A DNA stretch of 64,000 nt, taken from positions 806,001 through 870,000 of the forward strand of contig PNKY01000001.1 of NCBI GenBank assembly GCA_013822765.1, read 5' to 3'. The notes beneath the pieces are model-generated. The model saw only the letters and a list, made by a program, of their open reading frames with translations. It was not told where the DNA came from and did no database searches. Source of the stretch: Rhodospirillum sp. (GTDB taxonomy: Bacteria; Pseudomonadota; Alphaproteobacteria; Dongiales; Dongiaceae). Below are positions 7,261 to 15,799 of this stretch, in pieces (the stretch's first letter is position 1; each line of letters opens with the position of its first letter). The translations under genes and the position numbers were made by a program.

Positions 7261-8784
7261 ATGAGTAAGAACAGCTTCAAGACCGTGGCCGAACTGCTGC
7301 GCGCGGGCGACACCGCGGCCTTGGCGATCGGTGCGCCGGACCGCCAGACCATGACGCGGGCTGAGCTGCTGCGCCTGGTGGAGAAGACCGGCGGCGCATT
7401 GCGCAATCTCGGCATCCAGCAGAATCACGCGGTCGCGATGGTGATGCCGAACGGCCCGGAGATGGCGGCCACCTTCGTCGCGGTGGCGAGTTGGGCGACG
7501 GCGGCGCCGCTCAACGCCGCCTATCGCGCCGACGAGTTCGACTTCTATCTCGGCGACCTCGATGCCAAGGCGCTGATCATCCAGGGCGGTCCTGACTCGC
7601 CGGCGCGCGCCGTGGCGGCGCAGCGCAAGATTCCGGTGATTGAGCTGACGGCGGATGAAAGCGGTCCGGCCGGCAGCTACACGCTGTCGGCTCCGTTTGC
7701 GGATGCCGGCGCACCGCGGCCCGATCCCGACGACGTCGCGCTGGTGCTGCACACCTCAGGCACGACGTCGCGGCCGAAGATCGTGCCGCTGCGCCAGCGC
7801 AACCTCGCGGCCTCGGCGCGCAACATCGCGGCCACGCTGGCGTTGACGCCGCAGGACCGCTGCCTGGTCATCATGCCGCTGTTCCACATCCACGGGCTGA
7901 TCGGCGCGCTGCTGTCGTCGCTCCATGCCGGCGCCAGCGTGCATTGCCCGCCGGGCTTCAATGCGCTGAAGTTCTTCGCCTGGCTCGATCAGGCGGAAGC
8001 GACTTGGTACACCGCGGTGCCGACCATGCACCAGACCATCCTCGCGCGCGCCGACCGCAACGCCGACGTGATCGCGCGGCGCAAGCTGCGGTTCATCCGC
8101 TCGTCGTCGGCGTCGCTGCCGCCGGCGGTGATGAAGCAGCTGGAGGAAACCTTCGGCTGCCCGGTGATCGAATCCTACGGCATGACCGAGGCGTCGCATC
8201 AGATGGCGAGCAACCCGCTGCCGCCGCGCCCGCGCAAGCCCGGCAGCGTCGGCATCGCCGCCGGGCCGGAAGTCGCGATCATGGATCTCGACGGCAAGCT
8301 GCTCGATCGCGGCGAGATCGGCGAGATCGTGATCCGCGGCGACAATGTCACCGCCGGCTACGCCAACAATCCGAAAGCCAACGCCGAGGCCTTCACCAAC
8401 GGCTGGTTCCGCACCGGCGACCAGGGTGTGCTGGACGCCGACGGCTATCTCAGCCTGACCGGCCGGTTGAAGGAGATCATCAACCGCGGCGGCGAGAAGA
8501 TCGCGCCGCGCGAGGTGGATGACGTGCTGATGGATCACCCGGCGGTGGCGCAGGTCGTCACCTTCGGCCTGCCGCACGACAAGCTGGGCGAAGAGGTGGC
8601 GGCCGCCGTCGTGCTGCGCGAAGGCCAGGCCGCGAGCGAGCAGGACCTGCGCAGCTTCGCCGCCGAGCGCCTCGCTGATTTCAAGGTGCCGAAGAAGATC
8701 GTGTTCCTGGCTGAGATTCCGAAAGGCGCCACCGGCAAGCTGCAACGCATCGGCCTCGCGCAACGCCTGGGGCTGACGGCGTGA
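7261..8784 (+). CDS. Acyl-CoA synthetase, oxalate-CoA ligase (AAE3/Pcs60) type
   Basis: This 507-residue ANL-superfamily enzyme activates a carboxylate with ATP and joins it to CoA. The phosphate-binding loop HTSGTTSRPK is near residues 163-172, the adenine motif ESYGMTEASHQM near 304-315, and the C-terminal hinge GRLKEIINRGGEKIAPREVD and PKGATGKLQR follow. The stretch PLFHIHGLIGALLSSLHAGA with TWYTAVPTMHQTIL is characteristic of the plant and fungal oxalyl-CoA synthetase branch, so oxalate or another short dicarboxylate is a likely substrate. The start was placed at the ATG at 7261 because homologues start here. It follows the lipoprotein gene by 13 bases. Confidence 0.8.
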   Translation: MSKNSFKTVAELLRAGDTAALAIGAPDRQTMTRAELLRLVEKTGGALRNLGIQQNHAVAMVMPNGPEMAATFVAVASWATAAPLNAAYRADEFDFYLGDLDAKALIIQGGPDSPARAVAAQRKIPVIELTADESGPAGSYTLSAPFADAGAPRPDPDDVALVLHTSGTTSRPKIVPLRQRNLAASARNIAATLALTPQDRCLVIMPLFHIHGLIGALLSSLHAGASVHCPPGFNALKFFAWLDQAEATWYTAVPTMHQTILARADRNADVIARRKLRFIRSSSASLPPAVMKQLEETFGCPVIESYGMTEASHQMASNPLPPRPRKPGSVGIAAGPEVAIMDLDGKLLDRGEIGEIVIRGDNVTAGYANNPKANAEAFTNGWFRTGDQGVLDADGYLSLTGRLKEIINRGGEKIAPREVDDVLMDHPAVAQVVTFGLPHDKLGEEVAAAVVLREGQAASEQDLRSFAAERLADFKVPKKIVFLAEIPKGATGKLQRIGLAQRLGLTA

Positions 8785-8814
8785 GGATGCGCCAATTCCA
8801 ACCGTCTCTCCATT

Positions 8815-8916
8815 CGTCATCCTCGTGCTTGGCACGAGGATCCACGAGTTTGCATGTCGCCTCTCAGTCCTGCCCCACTAAACTCGTGGATGGTCGTGCC
8901 AAGCACGACCATGACG
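8815..8916. repeat. Nested cruciform repeat (CGTCAT...ATGACG)
   Basis: Two hairpins sit inside one long dyad. CGTCAT (8815-8820) pairs with ATGACG (8911-8916) and ATCCACGAGTTT (8840-8851) with AAACTCGTGGAT (8880-8891). Between them are local hairpins CCTCGTGC/GCACGAGG (8821-8828 with 8832-8839) and GGTCGTGC/GCACGACC (8892-8899 with 8903-8910). The right-hand hairpin is the same unit as at 15208-15238 and 25696-25730. The element lies between the CoA ligase and the ketopantoate reductase genes. Confidence 0.85.
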
Positions 8917-8944
8917 GAGGAGTGGGTGGCGGGGGACGAGTGTC

Positions 8945-9922
8945 ATGAAAGTCTGCGTCTATGGCGCCGGGGCGATCGGTGGGCTGATCGGGGCGCATCT
9001 GGCGCGGATCGGCAAGGAGGTCACGCTGATCGCGCGCGGCGAGCATCTGGCCGCGATGCGCGCCAGGGGCCTCCGCGTGACGGGTCACAGCGGTGACTTC
9101 ACGGTCAACCCGCGCGTCACCGACGATCCCGCGGAAGCCGGGCCGCAGAACTTCGTGGTCGTCGCCCTGAAGGCGCATCAGATCGCGGCCATCGCTGATC
9201 GCATGGCGCCGTTGCTGGGCCCGGAGACGGCCGTGGTCATGGCGGTCAACGGCGTGCCGTGGTGGTATTTCCACGGCATCGAGGGGCCACTCGCCGGCAA
9301 GCGTCTGGCCAGTGTCGATCCGGACGGCAAGCAATGGGACCTCATCGGGCCGCAGCGTGCGATCGGATGCGTCATCTATCCGGCGGCGGAGATGATCGCG
9401 CCGGGCGAGATCCGCCACATCGAGAATGACCGCCTGTCCCTCGGCGAGCCGGACGGCACCAAGTCGGCGCGCGCCCGGCTGTTCAGCCGCGCCCTGATCA
9501 AGGCCGGCTTCAAGACCCCGGTGAAGACCGACATCCGGACCGAAATCTGGGTCAAGCTGTGGGGCAACGTCGCCTTCAACCCGATCAGCGCCCTGACCGG
9601 CGCCACCCTCAAGGCGATCTGCGAGGACCCCGGCACTCGCGCCGTTGCCCGGTCGGTCATGAACGAGGCGGAAGCGGTGGCCGCCAAGCTTGGCGTCACC
9701 ATGCCGATCGGCGTCGAGAGCCGGATCGACGGCGCCGCTTCGGTCGGCGAGCACAAGACCTCCATGCTGCAGGATTTCGAGCGCGGCCGGCTGATCGAGC
9801 TAGACGCCATCATCGGTGCGGTGGCGGAGCTGGGCGATATCGTCGGGGTGGACACCCCGATGGTGGACGCGATGTATGCCCTGACCCGGCGCAAGGCCGT
9901 GGCGGCGGGGATCCTGCGCTAG
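8945..9922 (+). CDS. Ketopantoate reductase family protein (PanE-like)
   Basis: This 325-residue protein is a two-domain NADPH-dependent reductase of the 2-dehydropantoate 2-reductase family. The nucleotide motif GAGAIGGLIGAHLARIG is at residues 6-22, and the C-terminal helical domain carries KLWGNVAFNPISALTG, which holds the conserved lysine and asparagine. PanE makes pantoate for CoA, but many proteobacterial paralogues of this length act on other 2-oxo acids within catabolic clusters. It directly follows an acyl-CoA ligase gene, so a catabolic role is as likely as pantothenate synthesis. The ATG overlaps no other gene; a nested repeat precedes it. Confidence 0.82.
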   Translation: MKVCVYGAGAIGGLIGAHLARIGKEVTLIARGEHLAAMRARGLRVTGHSGDFTVNPRVTDDPAEAGPQNFVVVALKAHQIAAIADRMAPLLGPETAVVMAVNGVPWWYFHGIEGPLAGKRLASVDPDGKQWDLIGPQRAIGCVIYPAAEMIAPGEIRHIENDRLSLGEPDGTKSARARLFSRALIKAGFKTPVKTDIRTEIWVKLWGNVAFNPISALTGATLKAICEDPGTRAVARSVMNEAEAVAAKLGVTMPIGVESRIDGAASVGEHKTSMLQDFERGRLIELDAIIGAVAELGDIVGVDTPMVDAMYALTRRKAVAAGILR

Positions 9923-10194
9923 TCACGACGCCCCCGGCGGCCACACTCGCAAGCGCAAAATCTCGATCGTTCCCGCTGGCATAAAAGTGATATTTTGGGA
10001 ACATTTACGATGTTTGCTGCATTGCATCATTTTAGTGGTTGCGGGCGTTGTCGCTTGCGATAGGGTTTTGCGCAATCAGGGGAAAAAGAGGGGAGTATCC
10101 GCGCCGGCGATCAGCATCCGGGGCGGGGCGTGCCGGACGGTCCGGTGCGACAGGTGGTTGCCGCCTTTGCGCGGCAGATGGAGCAGGAGCGGAC

Positions 10195-10902
10195 ATGCAG
10201 CTCAGCGTCTTGGGTCTCGATTATGTAGGGTCGGTCGCGGCGGGGTGCCTTGCCGGACAGGGCCATCACGTCGTCGCCGTCGATCCCGACGCAGACAAGG
10301 TCGCAACCATCCGGCGCGCCGTCGCGCCGGTGAACGAGCCGGGTGTCAGCCGTCTCATCAAGGAGGCGGTTGCTGCGGGCCGGCTGCGTGCGACCACCGA
10401 TCTCGCCGAGGCGATCGCGGCCAGCGCGCTCACCAGCATCTGCGCCGGAACGACCGACTCGCATGGCCGCGCGGATCTTTCGCTCACCCTCACGCTGTGC
10501 GAGGCGATCGGCAACGCCCTGCGCGACAAACCGAAATTCCACGCCGTCGCGCTGCGCAGCCCGGTGCGGCCGGGTACCGTGCGCGATTTCATCCTGCCGG
10601 CGCTGGAGCGAGCCTCGGGCAAGCGGGCGGGGCAGGATTTCGGCCTCGCCATCTATCCCCAGTTCCTGCGGTGTGGCAGCGCACTCGAGGATTACCTCAA
10701 CCCTCCTGCCATGATTCTCGGCGTCACGGACGATGAGACCCTGGCGCGGCTGCGCGAAATGGACATCGCCCTCGAGGCGCCGGAGATCGTGGTGGAGCTG
10801 GACGAGGCCGAGGCCATGTTGAATGCCAACCTGCGCTCATCCGCGCCGGTGCGTTCGGCGCCGGCGGAGGTCGGCTGGTCCGCGGCGGCGGCCATGGCGT
10901 AA
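10195..10902 (+). CDS. Truncated UDP-glucose/GDP-mannose dehydrogenase-like protein (NAD domain only)
   Basis: The 235 residues align with the first half of AlgD/Ugd enzymes: MQLSVLGLDYVGSVAAGCLA at the N-terminus, NEPGVSRLIKEAVAAGRL, then SPVRPGTVRDFILPALE. The protein stops where the central dimerisation helix should begin (DEAEAMLNANLR). The catalytic cysteine domain and nucleotide-sugar domain are missing. The usual GLGYVG reads GLDYVG and the usual NPEFLREG reads YPQFLRCG, so active-site residues are changed. It cannot be a normal four-electron dehydrogenase; it is either a decaying gene or a reused NAD-binding domain. It lies 101 bases upstream of the phosphomannomutase gene. The start at 10195 follows GGAGCGG. 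Confidence 0.72.
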   Translation: MQLSVLGLDYVGSVAAGCLAGQGHHVVAVDPDADKVATIRRAVAPVNEPGVSRLIKEAVAAGRLRATTDLAEAIAASALTSICAGTTDSHGRADLSLTLTLCEAIGNALRDKPKFHAVALRSPVRPGTVRDFILPALERASGKRAGQDFGLAIYPQFLRCGSALEDYLNPPAMILGVTDDETLARLREMDIALEAPEIVVELDEAEAMLNANLRSSAPVRSAPAEVGWSAAAAMA

Positions 10903-11003
10903 TCCTTTTGAACCTGCGCGCCGCGGCAACCATAAAGCCGCGGCGGTGTTACTTCCGCGGCAATTTCCCGCCTTTTTCCGATATTTTTCCAGTAGGCTCC
11001 ATC

Positions 11004-12443
11004 ATGTCACCGCTTGCATCCAAACAGACGACATCCATGCCCGGTTACACGTTCCATCCCAGCATCCTCCGTGAATACGACGTGCGCGGCATCGTCGACG
11101 AGACCCTGTTCGAGCCCGATGGCGAATGGGTCGGCCGCACCTTCGCGACCGTGCTGGCGCGCCAGTTGAAGCGTTCGCCCACCATCGCGGTGGGGCGCGA
11201 CGGGCGCCTCAGCTCGCCCTCGCTGACGGACGCGCTGATCAAGGGCCTGCGCGGCGCCGGCGCGAACGTGGTGTTCGTGGGCGTCGGGCCGACGCCGATG
11301 CTCTATTTCTCGGTCTACCACCTGGAGACCGACGGCGGGATCATGGTCACCGGCTCGCACAATCCGCCGACCCACAACGGCTTCAAGCTGATGATCGGGC
11401 GCAAACCATTCTTCGGCCAGATGATCCAGGACCTCGGCAAGATGGCGGCCGCCGGCGACGTGCTGAGCGGCAGCGGCGAACTTGAAACAGCATCGGTGCT
11501 CAAGGAGTACGTGGCACGGCTGGCGAGCGAGGTGAAGGATGTCGACCTCGGCCGCCTCAAGGTCGGCTGGGACGCCGGCAACGGCGCCGCGGGCGAGGCG
11601 ATGGCCCTGCTCACCAAGCAGATCGGCGGCAAGCACGTCATCCTCAACGAGGTGATCGACGGCAATTTCCCGGTCCATCACCCGGACCCGAGCGAGCCCA
11701 AGAACCTGGTGCAGCTGCAGGAGACGGTCGCCAAGGAGAAGCTGGACATCGGCATCGCGTTCGACGGCGACGGCGACCGCATCGGCGCCGTCGATTCCAA
11801 GGGCCGCATGCTGTTCGGCGACCAGCTGCTGTCGATCCTGGCGCGCGACGTGCTCAAGGACAAGCCGGGCGGCATCATTATCGCCGACGTGAAGGCAAGC
11901 CAGGTGCTGTTCGACGAGGTCGCGAAATACGGCGGCAAGCCGCTGATGTGGAAGACCGGCCACTCGCTGATCAAGGTCAAGATGGCGGAGACCGGCTCGC
12001 CGCTCGCCGGCGAGATGAGCGGGCATGTGTTCTTCGCCGACCGCTACTACGGTTTCGACGATGCGCTCTACGCCGCTGTGCGCCTGCTGAAGGCGGTGGC
12101 ACACCTGGGCGGCGACCTGGCGGCTCTGCGCGATCAGCTGCCGCACCCGGTCAACACGCCGGAGCTGCGCTTTCCCTGCGCCGACGACCGCAAGTTCGCG
12201 GTGGTCTCGGAGGTCCGCGACCGCCTAACGAAGGAAGGCGCGACGTTCAACGACGTCGACGGCGTGCGGGTCAACACCAAGGACGGCTGGTGGCTGCTGC
12301 GCGCGTCCAACACGCAAGCCGTGCTGGTTGCCCGCGCCGAAGCCGGCGACGAAGGCGGGCTGGAACGGTTGACGGCTCATCTTGGGAAGCAGCTGGAACA
12401 GAGCGGCGTCGCGCTACCGGACAAGTCGACTGCGGGGCATTAA
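11004..12443 (+). CDS. Phosphomannomutase/phosphoglucomutase (AlgC type)
   Basis: This 479-residue alpha-D-phosphohexomutase interconverts mannose-6-phosphate and mannose-1-phosphate, and usually the glucose equivalents. Four domains are recognisable: the phosphoserine loop TGSHNPPTHNGFK, the magnesium loop AFDGDGDRIGAVD, the sugar-specificity loop GEMSGHVFF and the phosphate-binding loop RASNTQAVLVARAE near the C-terminus. It provides mannose-1-phosphate for ManC at 58966-60420. An alternative start lies at 11037 (MPGYTFHP), which is closer to the usual family start; 11004 has TAGG upstream. Confidence 0.9.
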   Translation: MSPLASKQTTSMPGYTFHPSILREYDVRGIVDETLFEPDGEWVGRTFATVLARQLKRSPTIAVGRDGRLSSPSLTDALIKGLRGAGANVVFVGVGPTPMLYFSVYHLETDGGIMVTGSHNPPTHNGFKLMIGRKPFFGQMIQDLGKMAAAGDVLSGSGELETASVLKEYVARLASEVKDVDLGRLKVGWDAGNGAAGEAMALLTKQIGGKHVILNEVIDGNFPVHHPDPSEPKNLVQLQETVAKEKLDIGIAFDGDGDRIGAVDSKGRMLFGDQLLSILARDVLKDKPGGIIIADVKASQVLFDEVAKYGGKPLMWKTGHSLIKVKMAETGSPLAGEMSGHVFFADRYYGFDDALYAAVRLLKAVAHLGGDLAALRDQLPHPVNTPELRFPCADDRKFAVVSEVRDRLTKEGATFNDVDGVRVNTKDGWWLLRASNTQAVLVARAEAGDEGGLERLTAHLGKQLEQSGVALPDKSTAGH

Positions 12444-12461
12444 CACCGGTCTCCAAGGAAT

Positions 12462-12490
12462 TTCCCTTCCCCCGCAAAGGGGGAAGGGAA
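12462..12490. terminator. Bidirectional hairpin between convergent genes
   Basis: A perfect 12-base-pair stem, TTCCCTTCCCCC (12462-12473) with GGGGGAAGGGAA (12479-12490), closes a GCAAA loop between the ends of the phosphomannomutase and FAH genes. There is no long T-run, so it may be a weak terminator or an mRNA 3'-end protector. Its C/G arm resembles the CCTCCCCC repeats at 31685 and 33876. Confidence 0.6.
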
Positions 12491-12506
12491 CTCTATTGGG
12501 GTAGAG

Positions 12507-13526
12507 TCAGTGCGCTTGATGCCTTACCACTTCCTGCTCGATCGCTCCGAACACACTCCTTCCATCCGCGTCCAGCATTTCGATGCGAACGCGGTCGCCG
12601 AATTTGAGGAATGGGGTCTTGGCGCTGCCGGTCAGCAGCGTTTCGACCGTGCGCTGCTCGGCGATGCAGGAATAGCCGGCGCCGCCCTCCGTTACGGGCT
12701 TGCCGGGACTGCCATCCGCGCCCTTGTTGGACACGGTGCCGGAACCGATGATGGTGCCGGCGGCGAGCGGGCGGGTGCGCGCGGCGTGGGCGATGAGCTG
12801 GCCGAAATCGAAGGTCATGTCGACGCCGGCGTTGGGCTTGCCGAACGGCTGGCCGTTGAGATGAGTGGCGAGGGGCAAGTGAATCTTGCCGCCGTCCCAC
12901 GCAACGCCCAGCTCTTCAGGCGTCACGGCGACGGGTGAGAAGGCGCTGCTCGGCTTGGATTGGAAGAAGCCGAAGCCTTTCGCCAGCTCGCCCGGAATGA
13001 GGTTGCGCAGCGACACGTCGTTGACCAGGAGGATGAGCTTGATGTGGCGCCGCACCGCCTCGGCATCGACGCCCATCGGCACGTCGTCGGTGATGACGGC
13101 GATCTCGGCCTCGAAATCGATGCCCCAGGCTTCGTCGGCCATCTGGATCGGATCGCGCGGGCCGATGAACGAGTCGGAGCCGCCCTGGTACATCAGCGGA
13201 TCGGTCCAAAAGCTGGGCGGCATCTCCGCGCCGCGCGCCTTGCGCACCAGCTCGACGTGATTCACGTAGGCGGAGCCGTCCGCCCACTGATAGGCGCGGG
13301 GCAGGGGAGACGCGCATTCCTCCGCGGCGAATTCCTCGACGCCGAGCCATTCGCCGGCCTCCAGCCGGCGCGCTTCCTCGTGCAACAGCGGCGCGATCTC
13401 GGCCCAGTGGTCGAGCGCCTGCTGCAGGGTGGTGGCGTCGCGGGCAGTGACGCAGCGGGTGAGATCGCGGCTGACGATGTGCAGGCGGCCGTCGCGGCTG
13501 CCGGTCTTCAGGGTCGCGAGCTTCAT
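12507..13526 (-). CDS. Fumarylacetoacetate hydrolase family protein
   Basis: The 339-residue protein has the FAH C-terminal catalytic fold, with acidic metal ligands in WGIDFEAEIAVITDDVP and the loops GPRDPIQMADEAWG and GSGTVSNKG. In tyrosine and aromatic degradation such enzymes cleave fumarylacetoacetate or maleylacetoacetate-type beta-diketones to give central metabolites. The start codon overlaps the stop of the homogentisate dioxygenase-like gene upstream (ATGA at 13523-13526), so both are one operon. Length and N-terminal domain suit a true FAH-like enzyme rather than a short decarboxylase form. Expression is probably controlled by the divergent MarR gene. Confidence 0.85.
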   Translation of the reverse strand: MKLATLKTGSRDGRLHIVSRDLTRCVTARDATTLQQALDHWAEIAPLLHEEARRLEAGEWLGVEEFAAEECASPLPRAYQWADGSAYVNHVELVRKARGAEMPPSFWTDPLMYQGGSDSFIGPRDPIQMADEAWGIDFEAEIAVITDDVPMGVDAEAVRRHIKLILLVNDVSLRNLIPGELAKGFGFFQSKPSSAFSPVAVTPEELGVAWDGGKIHLPLATHLNGQPFGKPNAGVDMTFDFGQLIAHAARTRPLAAGTIIGSGTVSNKGADGSPGKPVTEGGAGYSCIAEQRTVETLLTGSAKTPFLKFGDRVRIEMLDADGRSVFGAIEQEVVRHQAH

Positions 13527-14653
13527 GCCCCGGGCGCCTTCCAGCTGTCGACATAGCCGGTGAACTCGGTCGCGCTGGCGGCGTCGCCCACCTGCAGCGC
13601 GTCGCGCGCGTCGATCATCACCGCATATTCGTCGGTCGCGGGCTTGGCCGACTTGAACGCGTTCTTCAGCGCCTTCGGATGCGGGCCGTGGGTGAAGCCG
13701 CAGGGATGGAACGTCACCATGCCCGGCTTGATGTTGTCGCGGCTGAAGAAATCGCCGGCGTGGTAGAACAGCACCTCGTCGTAGTCGTCGTTATTGTGGA
13801 AGAACGGCACCTTCAGGGCATCCTCGCCAGATTCGAAGGGGCGCGGGCAGAAGGTGCAGACCACGAAGCGGTTGCCGACGAAGGTGGTGTGCGCCGACGG
13901 CGGCAGATGATAGCGGTGGCTCATCAGCGGCCGGATGTCCTTGACGTTGATGCGCGCCGGCGCGAGGTCGCCCTTCCAGCCCACCGCGTCCAGCGGATTG
14001 TACGGGAAGGTGACGGTGGAGATCGCGTCGCGGCGCTTGATCCTGACCTTCCAGGTGCCGGCGCCCTGCTGCTTCAGGAACGCATCGTCGATCTTCGGCG
14101 TGTCCAGCATGGCGGGGTCGAAGATGGCGTGCGGGCCGACCAGCCCCTTGTCGGGCAGCAGGTAGGAGCCGTTGGTGGCCTCGATCAGCAGCGCGGTCAT
14201 CGGCGCCGCGCTCTCGATGCGCCACATGGTGCCGCGCGGCAGCATCACATAGTCGCCGGCCTTGATCGCAAGATGCCCGTAGTCGCAGTGGAGATCGCCA
14301 GCGCCCTCGTGCACGAACAGCAGCTCGTCGCCGTCGCCGTTGCGCGCCAGCGTTTCCATGCGCTGCGGCACGCGCCAGAAGCGCAGCTTGACGTTGGCGT
14401 TGGAGAGAATGGCCGGAGCATCCCAGGGCGAGGCATGCGCGCCAGCGATCTTGTTGAGATCGAAGGCGCGCGGGCGCAGCGGACCCTCCCAGTCGACCCA
14501 GCCGGTCGGCGGGTTGCGGTGGTACATGTGGGTGGCGGGGCCGAAGAAGCCTTCCTTGCCCAGCTCGCGCTCGTAGGTGCCGCTGGGCAGCGACGCGTGC
14601 GCCTGGCGCGAGGTATTGCCTTCGACGCGCGGGAACGAGATGTAGTTTTTCAA
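13523..14653 (-). CDS. Homogentisate 1,2-dioxygenase family protein (short form)
   Basis: The 376 residues form a cupin-type ring-cleaving dioxygenase of the HmgA family, beginning MKNYISFPRVEGNTSRQ and containing ATHMYHRNPPTGWVDWEGPL. The C-terminal iron site is visible as a histidine and glutamate in FFHNNDDYDEVLFYH (near residues 286 and 293) and a histidine in FTHGPHP (near 322). Classical HmgA is 430-450 residues, so this is the shorter subgroup, whose exact substrate may be homogentisate or a related hydroquinone. It pairs with the FAH gene in one operon and faces a MarR regulator. Confidence 0.83.
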   Translation of the reverse strand: MKNYISFPRVEGNTSRQAHASLPSGTYERELGKEGFFGPATHMYHRNPPTGWVDWEGPLRPRAFDLNKIAGAHASPWDAPAILSNANVKLRFWRVPQRMETLARNGDGDELLFVHEGAGDLHCDYGHLAIKAGDYVMLPRGTMWRIESAAPMTALLIEATNGSYLLPDKGLVGPHAIFDPAMLDTPKIDDAFLKQQGAGTWKVRIKRRDAISTVTFPYNPLDAVGWKGDLAPARINVKDIRPLMSHRYHLPPSAHTTFVGNRFVVCTFCPRPFESGEDALKVPFFHNNDDYDEVLFYHAGDFFSRDNIKPGMVTFHPCGFTHGPHPKALKNAFKSAKPATDEYAVMIDARDALQVGDAASATEFTGYVDSWKAPGA

Positions 14654-14697
14654 GCGGTGTCTCCTCCGGCTTGCCGGACGATCTCTGATCCTCTATG

Positions 14698-14717
14698 ATC
14701 GTTTCAAATGAAACGAT
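14698..14717. promoter_or_regulatory. Operator palindrome for the MarR regulator
   Basis: ATCGTTTCA (14698-14706) and TGAAACGAT (14709-14717) are perfect reverse complements around an AA centre. The 20-base site lies in the gap between the divergent dioxygenase and MarR genes, 45 bases from the dioxygenase start. Its size and symmetry fit a MarR dimer, so it probably controls the aromatic operon and the regulator itself. Confidence 0.75.
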
Positions 14718-14736
14718 TGTCAAGGAATGGCTTGAT

Positions 14737-15192
14737 GTGAAACGACCTGCCGGCTTCGACCTGGAGAGCTTCCTGCCCTACCGGCTGTCGGTCACGACCA
14801 ACCGGGTCAGCCGGGCTTTCGCCGCGCTGTATGAGCAGGAATTCGGCATATCGATCCCCGAATGGCGCGCCATCGCCGTGCTCGGCGCCTTCGCGCCGTT
14901 GTCCTCGAACGAGATCTGCGAGCGCACCGCCATGGACAAGGCTAAGGTCAGCCGCGCCGTCGCGACGCTGCTGAAGCGCGGCCTGATCGCGCGCGAGCCG
15001 CACCAGACCGATCAGCGCCTGATCCAGCTCACCTTGAGCAAGGCGGGGCGCAAGATCTACGAAGCCATCATCCCCCGTGCCCGCGCGATCGAGGCGGAGG
15101 TGACCAAAGGACTGTCCAAGGCGGACATCGCGCAGCTGCACGCTGCGCTGGACCGTATCGGCGCGCAGCTCGACGAGATTGAATCAGACTAG
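14737..15192 (+). CDS. MarR family transcriptional regulator
   Basis: The protein (151 residues from the GTG at 14737) has a winged helix typical of MarR: LSSNEICERTAMDKAKVSRAVATLLKRG as recognition region and the wing EPHQTDQRLIQLTL, flanked by dimerisation helices. Such proteins repress aromatic degradation operons and release DNA when they bind the substrate. It is divergent from the homogentisate dioxygenase/FAH operon. An ATG at 14695 would give 14 more residues, but its codons lie inside the operator palindrome. I therefore prefer the GTG, which is followed by the conserved KRPAGFDLESFLPYRL and preceded by AAGGA. Confidence 0.85.
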   Translation: MKRPAGFDLESFLPYRLSVTTNRVSRAFAALYEQEFGISIPEWRAIAVLGAFAPLSSNEICERTAMDKAKVSRAVATLLKRGLIAREPHQTDQRLIQLTLSKAGRKIYEAIIPRARAIEAEVTKGLSKADIAQLHAALDRIGAQLDEIESD

Positions 15193-15207
15193 CGTCGGCT
15201 TCTCTTT

Positions 15208-15238
15208 CGTCATGGTCGTGCTTGGTCCGACCATGACG
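15208..15238. repeat. Short palindromic repeat, CGTCATGGTCG unit
   Basis: CGTCATGGTCG (15208-15218) pairs perfectly with CGACCATGACG (15228-15238). It is the same unit as at 25696-25730 and as the right arm of the 8815-8916 element. It lies after the marR gene, where it could also help end transcription. Confidence 0.8.
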
Positions 15239-15275
15239 GGGGGATGGAGCGGCCGCGTAGTAGGTTCACCGCTGC

Positions 15276-15308
15276 AAAACAAAAGCCCCGGCGTTTCCGC
15301 CGGGGCTT
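15276..15308 (-). terminator. Intrinsic terminator of the cold shock gene
   Basis: On the minus strand an 11-base-pair stem (15298-15308 with 15283-15293, loop of four) is followed at once by the T-rich run TTTTGTTTT (complement of 15276-15284). It lies 25 bases past the stop codon of the cold shock gene. Confidence 0.92.
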
Positions 15309-15332
15309 CAGATCCGAAGATCGTTGGATCAG

Positions 15333-15536
15333 TTACGCCAGCTTCAGGTTTCCGGCGGCCTGCTTGCCGCGCTCGGACACCACGTCGAAGCTGACCTTCT
15401 GACCTTCCGTGAGGCCGGGCAGGCCGGCGCGCTCAACCGCGGTCACATGCACGAACACGTCCTTCGACCCGTCGCTCGGCTGGATGAAGCCGAAGCCCTT
15501 TTGCGCGTTGAACCACTTCACGGTACCAGTAGCCAT
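15333..15536 (-). CDS. Cold shock protein, CspA family
   Basis: This 67-residue protein is a single cold shock domain with both RNA-binding motifs: KGFGFIQP (RNP1) and VFVHVTAV (RNP2). It opens with the standard [14 protein letters not shown]. CspA-type proteins bind single-stranded nucleic acids and melt RNA structure, often on cold or stationary-phase induction. It is a single-gene unit with its own terminator. The 260 bases upstream hold no other gene and could include the long 5' leader common in this family, but I cannot recognise a cold-box there. Confidence 0.95.
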   Translation of the reverse strand: MATGTVKWFNAQKGFGFIQPSDGSKDVFVHVTAVERAGLPGLTEGQKVSFDVVSERGKQAAGNLKLA

Positions 15537-15799
15537 TCTCGTCTCTCCTAGGCTCTCAAAGCATGCGGATGTCGATGCATGCTGTTTCTCGCGCCGCGCG
15601 ACTGCCGCACGGCATCTGCAACAACCTGATTTTTGGAAGCGTCTTGATCAGGCACCATCCGGAGAACCGTCGGCGCGATTAGCCAAGGCAGGCAAAAACT
15701 CGATTGCGCGCGGCATATGACACGGTGCCTAGTCGCGCGTCAATCGAAATCAGCCTTAACGAAGTCCCGCAATATCCTGAAAATGCTCACCAATATGTG

